A DNA stretch of 64,000 nucleotides from contig JARGNI010000001.1 in NCBI GenBank assembly GCA_029213195.1, positions 62,001 to 126,000 on the forward strand, given 5' to 3'. This stretch comes from Verrucomicrobiales bacterium (GTDB lineage Bacteria > Verrucomicrobiota > Verrucomicrobiia > Verrucomicrobiales > DEV007). Numbering within the stretch: position 1 is the stretch's first letter; each line of letters starts with the position of its first letter. Shown piece after piece: positions 61,501 to 64,000 of this stretch. The notes under the pieces are model-generated. The model was not told the DNA's origin, did no database searches, and saw only the letters and a program-made list of their open reading frames with translations. Position numbers and translations under genes: made by a program.

Positions 61501-64000
61501 GTGGGTGAGGCCCGCGACTTCTCGAGCAATCCGGATTCCTGGGTGCTTCGGAATGAGGTGAATGACAATCCTCAGAATTTGATTGGATCTCGTACTGGAA
61601 GCTTCATGCAGGTGCCGGAGTCGAGTGGAGGAATCCAGGCTCCATCCCTGGCAGATCCTACAGGAACGCCCGCTTTGACCTTCCAGGTTGAGGTCGATAC
61701 AGCAGGAACTTATCAGCTGTTCCTGCGCGGAGCGAGCTTCGATGGGGGAAGCGATTCGGTCTACGTTGCCATTGATGGCGAGGGCGACGGAGCTGCTGGT
61801 GGCGTTGCCGATTGGTTTTTCATGGATGTGACTCGTCCGGGGGGAGAGAATCGATTCAACTGGAATGGTAATGGTCGTCTGGAGGGAACCGGACCTGGCG
61901 GGGGCCAGATCCCAGTAACCTTCGATCTCGAGGCTGGCATCCACACCATCCACGTCAGCGCCCGTGAGGACGGCGTCGCGCTGGATGCCTTCATGCTCCG
62001 CAACGTGGCGACTTCAACCGTGGCCGCTCCGAGCGGCACGGAAGAGGGGCCCCAGGCTCAGCAGGAAGCGACGATCACCTTTACGATCGTTGGCGCCGAT
62101 GATCCGGCGGTGGCCGTCGACGACGGAACCGCCTTCTCACGCGTCTGGCGCGTGGGGGTCGACAACAATTCAAACTCCGACTTCACCCAGGAGGGGCCGA
62201 ATACCGACGAGCACTACTATTTCGCGGGAACCTACACGACGAGACAGGATGGGATCGCGGATCTCAATCCGACGATCGACGAGGCCTTCGATACCTTCGA
62301 TCGAGCCCTCACGGTCGGCGATCCTTCGAACTTCATCCACTTCAATCTCGACGCCGGAGAACTCGACAATGATTTTCGCCTTGTTGTCGACAATATCCAG
62401 AACAACGGGAGCGTTGCGACTGATCCAGTCGACTTCGAGGTCTTCTTCAACGGGAATCTCGTCTACACTGATACGGTCGACGTAGTTGCGGGAGAAATCT
62501 TCGTTTCCCCTCTGTTCAACGGGGCAGACGTAGGGGCCACGACGGGTGACAACACGATCGAGATCCGTCGCTCCGCGACCGGTGCCGGATGGATTCAGTT
62601 CGATCACATCACGCTCGAGAGCCGTCCCGTCTACACCACCGACGAAGACGCCGCGCTCAACGTTTCCGCGGCCGATGGCGTTCTTGCGAACGACCAGGGA
62701 GATGCTCCTCTCGCCGTAACCGGGCTCCAGGGAACTGCTTCCCTGACTGGATTTTCGGAACATGGCGCTGCCGTTACGATCTCGGCCGATGGTAGCTACA
62801 ACTACAATCCAACTTCCGCCGCTCGACTTCAGATGCTGGCCGAGGGTGAATCTCTTGTCGATACCTTCACCTACGAGATCACCGACGGAGGAGGCGGCAC
62901 CTCCACTGCTATCGTCTCTCTGACCGTCAGCGGGAAGGGCGCCATCGAGATCCGGGACACTGACGTCCTTCCCGATGGGACCACTCTCGACGGACGGGAT
63001 GTCGAACTCGCCATGTTTGGCGACAGCCTCGAGATTTCGATTTCGGGTGAGCCGGATCCCTTCCACACGACGACAACTGCGGTCGCGAACAATGCAAACG
63101 GTCCCCACGATATCCTAGTCGACATGCCCGGGGACAGTGTCTCGATTCTCGATATCGGATCGGCCAACAGTCCGTTCGGAAATCTCACGGTGACCGGGGG
63201 AACCATCAATCTGAATGGCACCATCACGACCAACGGAGACCAGGGCTACACTGGGCCGGTTGTTCTCGGGGGAGCGACCACTTTCGACACCAGTGCGACC
63301 GATGGAGCGGTGACTGTGACGGGAACCGTCGTAGGTGGCGGCAACGATCTCAGTTTCCTGACCGGCGTCGGCGCTGGTCAGATCACCGATTCCGCGACCG
63401 GAATCGGTCAGCTCAGCGCGACTCAGACCGGCAACATCGCCTTTGAGAACGGTCTCGAAGTCGACGAGCTTTTCGTAGGGATCTCGGTCAATACCGGGGT
63501 GGCCGCCGACAATGTCTTCGCAACGGGAATCGTCTCCGTGACAGGAGGAGCGGTGACCATCGGTGACGGAGACGGCAACGTGGAGATTGGGATGCGCAAA
63601 GGCGCATTCGCTGTTTCCCAGTCCCCCACCACAGGCACGCTCGATCTTTCCGGAGCGAGTTCCGTGACCATCGATGTCGAGAATTTCCTCATGGGAATCA
63701 TTCCGAACGTTGGCGGAGAAGGGCTAGCTCAGGGAACCCTGTTACTTTCCGATGCCGGAAGCAACACCATCAATGCCACCACGATGACGGTGGGAGATTC
63801 TCCTGGTCTCGGAAATGGCACGAGCAATGTCGAACTCGGTGGAGGGATCAACAATCTCAACGTCGACACCTTCACGCTCGGCGGACAGAAGAGTGTGGGC
63901 AACATGACCATCGATGCCGGGGGAACCCTCAATCTCTCGGGCGACGCCAATGCTGCCGCCGACGTGATTCTTGGCTTCAATGTGACGGGGAACACGGGCA
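49564..64000 (+). CDS. Giant modular LEPR-XLL surface protein (partial, runs off the window)
   Basis: A single open frame from the ATG at 49564 reaches the window end without a stop: at least 4812 residues. The N-terminus is basic (TTSSRRKRWFFARAMARAYR), then ALEPRVLFSG at residues 48-57, the LEPR-XLL motif of giant verrucomicrobial and planctomycete exported proteins. The order continues: metzincin-like domain (139-245), CSLREA/beta-helix/anchor-Q module 1 (about 260-1496), Ig-like linker (1497-1600), module 2 (1600-2775), PKD-like (2776-2893), 14 FG-GAP-like blades (2926-3793), cadherin/VCBS-like repeats with two inserted beta-sandwiches (3796-4456), and beta-strand repeats (4457 on). The role is probably a secreted adhesin or surface polymer-binding protein. 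Composition is rich in Asn, Asp and Gly with almost no Cys. No clear Shine-Dalgarno sequence precedes the ATG. The C-terminal anchor is beyond the window. Confidence 0.9.
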   Translation, partial: MNRTTSSRRKRWFFARAMARAYREMLEKRHKKRPGAKAAQQRPLFAEALEPRVLFSGTPVPADPEAGGDNQNQEAAQTAELLESVVDTDSTIDGIPQAGFEDEDDLNEEDVERLAKEALARWEASGLTDEQIEALEKINYEVGDLEGLSVAFAEGDTIYLDDDAAGLDWFIDQTESLDEEFAGYDGYLEALTDQALEGIDLLSVIMHEQGHILGLADVYDASEVDGLMYGGFEEGIRKLPEAGEAENATIGAVQRAAASLTVDQAGDDAAAEAAGLTLREAVAQAVAGDTIVLSGSTTYTLSQGQIVIDKDLIIQGGDKVTTVVDAAGASRVFNITNGADVTIENLTVTGGFISEGNGGGIYHNGDVLTLTDVIIDDNEVQDTTDNDTNALGGGLFNNGKTVIATNTDFTNNSATRNGGNETSGGGGIFSTGGSANLSITGGSISNNTARDGGGIYIWSQGATATFDGVTIDGNRANSVGGGFRFHDGVTVDFENGLTLSDNTAQNNGGGGYISAASTVNMDDGSVVSVTGNKVADAAGTTIRGQGGGFYVHEGSSLNLANATIENNEADEGAGFYVIRRESTVTGTDVTIRNNTAEVRGGGFQVAQEGANVSLTNSAIDGNRADTEYGGGFYNNGNVNLHDTVVINNSNGVNDGDHGGGFLNNVGGVVNISGTTAAASQIANNSSTGYGGAFWNRNGEVNINLDGGVTDFIINNNAAGVNQDTGRGGGGFWATDASTTKINDAVFTGNQVSDNASGVINGVGAGFDARSGSRVELTDVQITGHTASEGGAFYATESGTAVIGNNVTLDGNTARVRGGAFRVANTNTTVELTDSSINGNTANNEHGGGFYNNGTITLTNTSIDGNQALDLDASNADLGGSIGSVPYRRDSAGGGFFNSGGTVNLLGTSSVRDNDSYGHGGGFYTTAGVVNATGTVISGNEIVRDPIGLTSNDSDTHRHGGGFASFGDGDVNLVDVTISGNSTGRDTGDNIRNVGGGFYNADGSRVAIEGDSQIVGNEAQEGGGFYNTSTGGTVTITGTAANPIEINNNDARVRGGAFRSTGNTSVNLQHVQIDGNEAFTQRGGGIYADGAAILGDNVAISNNEAGSAGRSGDEQGGGFWLDGNGSVTLTDSQITGNSTRVNGGGFYVQNGTVDITGSVISGNFSNNSGAGFFNENQGVVRVTDTNIFDNIARDHGGGFFGEDDSQTFIDTTLITDNLAGFAADGTTRVHNREGGGFYVNGRAQVTVTGSEIARNEAANVGGAARINDEATVSIENSSIIDNLAHSHGGAFWIQNNTELDLTNSTISGNIAGYQSASSGGTPTLANNARGGGAIWASNNSVATLNHTTVTNNAATENNGGGFRTADTALVVAENSIMFGNLRDIDGSSGGPTAEDARNGLTLIGANVLGVHRGTGSGGLTGDTANRITTDPGLGALADNGGATLPGGGSPRTHSILAGSSAEDAAIDSRNATDQLGNGRLNSAADLGSFEATPVATTLTLDTIDVPENALSGETFSFEAAATSTGAGPLTYSWAFFDESGAEVVGSPVTGASATFSHLVTQDDPVQSLSAILTVTDTTTNQAVVSDPQDIQVVDPALIPNATSADVTVLEVTNVAGETLRDRIAAANAGSGNYVITFASSLNFSTTAAAVYTAGAAGDNNTVTVATNDDGNANGDLDINKTNGFISIVGNGAAETIIDGGGIDRVFHVLNGSTVFFSDLTIQNGETQPGTDSHGGGVRSEGGTIVFKDVDVIDNLAGEGTDNDNGGGIYLSSTGRNPGHLFMTGGTVANNRAEDNGGGIFVSSTNVGETMVYLDGTTVSGNVASSANTNADDNRGGGFYFTGAGNRIVFNDVDVEDNQTNGRNRGDGGGGAFAGADHTIEVTGGSFVRNQTGADGLTGSSDSDGGGFWSNTTRSHFTFTGTQIGGALDGSGQIVNGNVSEDDGGGFYLEGRHSVYDFIDVKIEGNMSGDSGGGFMVANDTETVNFIQTATGNSYIKDNYSRTEHGGGFRNDGVVNINLTDSQGNASVGVFEISGNQARSNGAQLLPDGTGAGNADRVGGGFYVTSNSVTTLRDVNITNNIANRRGGGFFAAGGAEVTITSSSTSTSGNDASFVSKIQSNHVVDAGDGDGGGFYVSTANTTVSLSDVLVADNTSTDEGGGFLAQSNFSETSLTRVDLVRNTSQDSGGGFYNESNGSKVTLDTVLIDGNASVTEHGGGFRNNGIVEGKLVTVTNNSANDTADGLENTTLTNNRDRVGGGIYNASGRLTLEDATIENNRAYSRGGGIFNAGGGIVTITSNTIRSSISNNVVDQNSDQNNQQWRDYGSGGGVYQETAGSLINLTGVDVIGNEAKDEGGGLFLESDGSGATFTDVLIQSNEAGDEGGGFKVNAAGVTVQLENVAIIGNQSETIVGAPRPDNQTATLGDSGHGGGIRNVGTIIGNNVTISGNEAGVQDRIAQNNSNNVGGGLYSSGTFARVELTNVAITDNKSHGRGGGVYNADGVVSLTDFVIANNATDQGSSEGNGRGGGLWNSGNGDVTLNGGTIANNTSFGHSGGIHNQDTGSTIDATNVTVSGNRAGWDPNTNSSVNNRVAGGLWALSGGRADVTFRHSTFANNETTRNGSDSGAGFRIDNGGKQVVFENSIIYGNARDVDGSSGGPFTEDIDNNIGSELIFEGTNIVGTTAGTISGGTILRSDPNLEALADNGGPTVGATLGAGSQLDLATFGVPTLTPVIQTHAIGSDSLAADAAVGSTSTEDARNAARLPIGADLGAFELSSPEIVDASLAVTVAPESQSGAGNVANGGTVTLTGEVLYDIVGGVAAEPVTVTVDWGDGSPFSRVTFPAGTDFTATTPDFSIDHVYAYGFDGLYDIDVSVNLFGAKAAADVETVSVVVDEVSALQVTINEDTPVVLGPNTPVDSTAGVVSSGQLLVDDSEPIPDGNRLGWAVDIDSDPTNGTWAIVGSEGQSYREEVHIYKLNDTSGEWEHFQTLLNDNVDVFDDFGYAVNVDATNGRIFVGAQLDDSGGGDRGAVYYYQFDGTTWNLAQRIASVTGTNGSDQFGSSLDSDGDFLVVGAYAEDSGGTNAGAAYVFTFDGTNYGNVQKIQAQNTDGTSDRSANDNFGRSVAISGNYLVVGAELNDDTGNNSGSAYVYSFDGTSWSIEQKLAASNQGGDDRFGFDVDIDMTSGTSGRIVVGARQEDTGSGNNLGSIYVFEYNGTDTWAESQQISSSTGGITGLSQDDRLGGSVAIDGDTILSAAYQDDPIGTNSGRGHIFTHNGTAFEHSQSIIASDATDRDELGLSVALSGDKYILGARLAQGTYTTDDGATISLPRYGAAYIYEGTPGSATETAKLDGDLSTADLLGGRVEFGRRVAIGGDYALVGAPGGGIGDNRTTREGAGSAYLYRRNDLGTADPSDDTWSLLEKLTLSDVDTSSETGDQFGFGVAIAADGSSFAIGAYNHDDGGDRQGAVYVYTLDTANGDVSLEGRIRAAARSTTDEFGRYLSMNEDGSVLAVGMRSDDDGGGGSGAVLVYGASGGDWNNFFSGAALDNNGVLSIQSDGVKLKPTADATSTASDEFGRSVAISGNRIVVGAFDDDHVGGAGPDDNGNVPARDRGSAYVFDSTDGINWTLTQKLFASDNQKDDRFGWGVDVDGDTIVVGANQEDTGGSNRGKAYIFEFDGTTWAETQQIQASDRQNNDHFGRSVAIDGDTIVVGAYLEDTSGSEAGAAYVFQRDSFGNPFSETDILRAPDGSSRDGFGLSVAIDEGNIVVGAYQADRILADGTVVANWGAAYTYRVLPAVSPGVEITSVTQPASGSVSIIGAGTSTELRFDPGSDFDSLNTGESAVATFTYTTSTGDTASATVTIEGRNDTPVANDDGGVNFTVSEDGPAFISGNVLTNDVDDDNAPGNVVIVSSVQNSAAGVGTVVGTDKGALLTLNADGTFTYDPNGKFEHLAAGDTDTDTAKYRVTDSQGEIIYQEIDGAFVGEARDFSSNPDSWVLRNEVNDNPQNLIGSRTGSFMQVPESSGGIQAPSLADPTGTPALTFQVEVDTAGTYQLFLRGASFDGGSDSVYVAIDGEGDGAAGGVADWFFMDVTRPGGENRFNWNGNGRLEGTGPGGGQIPVTFDLEAGIHTIHVSAREDGVALDAFMLRNVATSTVAAPSGTEEGPQAQQEATITFTIVGADDPAVAVDDGTAFSRVWRVGVDNNSNSDFTQEGPNTDEHYYFAGTYTTRQDGIADLNPTIDEAFDTFDRALTVGDPSNFIHFNLDAGELDNDFRLVVDNIQNNGSVATDPVDFEVFFNGNLVYTDTVDVVAGEIFVSPLFNGADVGATTGDNTIEIRRSATGAGWIQFDHITLESRPVYTTDEDAALNVSAADGVLANDQGDAPLAVTGLQGTASLTGFSEHGAAVTISADGSYNYNPTSAARLQMLAEGESLVDTFTYEITDGGGGTSTAIVSLTVSGKGAIEIRDTDVLPDGTTLDGRDVELAMFGDSLEISISGEPDPFHTTTTAVANNANGPHDILVDMPGDSVSILDIGSANSPFGNLTVTGGTINLNGTITTNGDQGYTGPVVLGGATTFDTSATDGAVTVTGTVVGGGNDLSFLTGVGAGQITDSATGIGQLSATQTGNIAFENGLEVDELFVGISVNTGVAADNVFATGIVSVTGGAVTIGDGDGNVEIGMRKGAFAVSQSPTTGTLDLSGASSVTIDVENFLMGIIPNVGGEGLAQGTLLLSDAGSNTINATTMTVGDSPGLGNGTSNVELGGGINNLNVDTFTLGGQKSVGNMTIDAGGTLNLSGDANAAADVILGFNVTGNTG
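49978..50298 (+). other. Metzincin-like domain in the giant protein (HExxHxxGxxD)
   Basis: Residues about 139-245 contain SVIMHEQGHILGLADVYD: H207, E208, H211, G214 and D217, followed by a candidate Met-turn at M228 (VDGLMYGG). This is the HExxHxxGxx(H/D) zinc pattern of metzincins such as matrixins. The preceding strand-helix (VAFAEGDTIYLDDDAAGLDW) matches the form of this domain seen in other LEPR-XLL proteins. It is short (about 100 residues), so it may be an inactive or processing-only domain. Confidence 0.6.
50341..54050 (+). other. CSLREA / beta-helix / choice-of-anchor-Q module 1
   Basis: LTLREAVAQAVAGDTIVLSG (residue 276 on) is a CSLREA-type cap. Roughly 33 GGG-aromatic turns (GGGFYNNG, GGGIYHNG and variants) with T-I-x-G/N-N-x-A strands follow, the repeat of right-handed parallel beta-helices. 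The end matches the choice-of-anchor-Q pattern: SIMFGNLRDIDGSSGG, LADNGGAT, THSILAGSSAEDAA, DLGSFEA. Confidence 0.8.
54358..57880 (+). other. CSLREA-like / beta-helix / choice-of-anchor-Q module 2
   Basis: ETLRDRIAAANAGSGNYVIT near residue 1618 is a CSLREA-like cap (TLRDRIAAAN). About 27 GGG-aromatic turns follow, then a second anchor-Q end with SIIYGNARDVDGSSGG, LADNGGPT, THAIGSDSLAADAA and DLGAFEL. The layout parallels module 1, suggesting an internal duplication of more than 3 kb that has since diverged. Confidence 0.8.
58340..60940 (+). other. Fourteen FG-GAP-like blades in the giant protein
   Basis: A repeating core FGxSVAIxGDxIVVGAxxED, followed by GxAYVFxxDG, occurs 14 times by eye between residues about 2926 and 3793 (examples: FGRSVAISGNYLVVGAELND, FGWGVDVDGDTIVVGANQED, FGRSVAIDGDTIVVGAYLED). 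Spacing is about 55-70 residues. This matches the integrin-alpha-like FG-GAP propeller blade. Confidence 0.75.
60950..62930 (+). other. Cadherin/VCBS-like repeats interrupted by two beta-sandwich insertions
   Basis: Repeat 1 (NDTPVANDDGG, SEDGPAFISGNVLTNDVDDD, LTLNADGTFTYDPNGKFEHL, AKYRVTDSQGE) breaks at about 61480. A roughly 180-residue CBM/GH115-C-like sandwich (VEVDTAGTYQLFLRGASFDG, FDLEAGIHTIHVSAREDGVA) follows, then EATITFTIVGADDPAVAVDD resumes the VCBS. A second roughly 165-residue sandwich (about 62130-62630, ending WIQFDHITLESR) precedes YTTDEDAALNVSAADGVLAN, the next repeat. Confidence 0.65.
62930..64000 (+). other. Beta-strand repeats at the 3' end of the visible giant gene
   Basis: From residue about 4457 the sequence becomes short Gly/Thr/Asn/Asp strands such as NLTVTGGTINLNGTITT, NIAFENGLEVDELFVG and NMTIDAGGTLNLSGDANAAA, resembling autotransporter-associated beta-strand repeats. 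It is still open at the window end, so anchor and stop are not visible. Confidence 0.6.

Overview
The window looks like a chromosome segment of a Verrucomicrobiota (PVC-group) bacterium. This is inferred from protein families typical of that group: fusions of a DUF1080 domain to a PVC-type CxxCH cytochrome, a paired DUF1501 and PSD1 (DUF1549/DUF1553) locus, many secreted sulfatases, an SHD1-tailed cytochrome, and a giant surface protein opening with a LEPR-XLL motif. Coding DNA is GC-rich and the likely promoter regions are short AT-rich islands. No rRNA, tRNA, phage or transposase gene was seen.

Layout. 1-5976: an RRM protein, an M20 peptidase, an amidohydrolase, a class V aminotransferase, and a YhdT-PanF-like transporter pair. 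5981-22670 (all minus strand): a secreted catabolic locus. In transcription order it is a PQQ-like propeller, PSD1, DUF1501, then two successive [sulfatase, DUF1080-cytochrome] modules. 22832-28497: FabG, a GNAT enzyme, a small SHD1 cytochrome, a third sulfatase, an MnmM-like methyltransferase and an FAD oxidoreductase. 28683-37870: an ankyrin lipoprotein, GlgC, GlmS, an ACT protein, RDD and SpoIIM membrane proteins, and a GspE/PilB-type ATPase. 37897-38597: four and a fraction tandem 167-bp units full of palindromes. 38631-48452: TrhO, NagA, a TPR membrane protein, CysK, pterin dehydratase, a sugar-binding lipoprotein, an orphan DNA methyltransferase, glycerate kinase and an unusual AAA ATPase. 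48453-49563: non-coding DNA with short repeats and a REP-like hairpin.

From 49564 to the window edge (at least 14.4 kb, at least 4812 codons) one uninterrupted plus-strand frame encodes a giant modular surface protein. It is easy to miss because it has no stop in the window. Its order is: LEPR-XLL motif, a metzincin-like HExxHxxGxxD domain, CSLREA/beta-helix/choice-of-anchor-Q module 1, an Ig-like linker, a second such module, a PKD-like domain, 14 FG-GAP-like blades, cadherin/VCBS-like repeats interrupted by two beta-sandwich insertions, and then beta-strand repeats that leave the window.

How the parts fit: secreted sulfatases, DUF1080 proteins and cytochromes suggest degradation of sulfated polysaccharides. 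NagA, GlmS and GlgC handle amino-sugar and glycogen precursors. The giant protein is probably an adhesin or surface-layer component. These links are inference from content and proximity.
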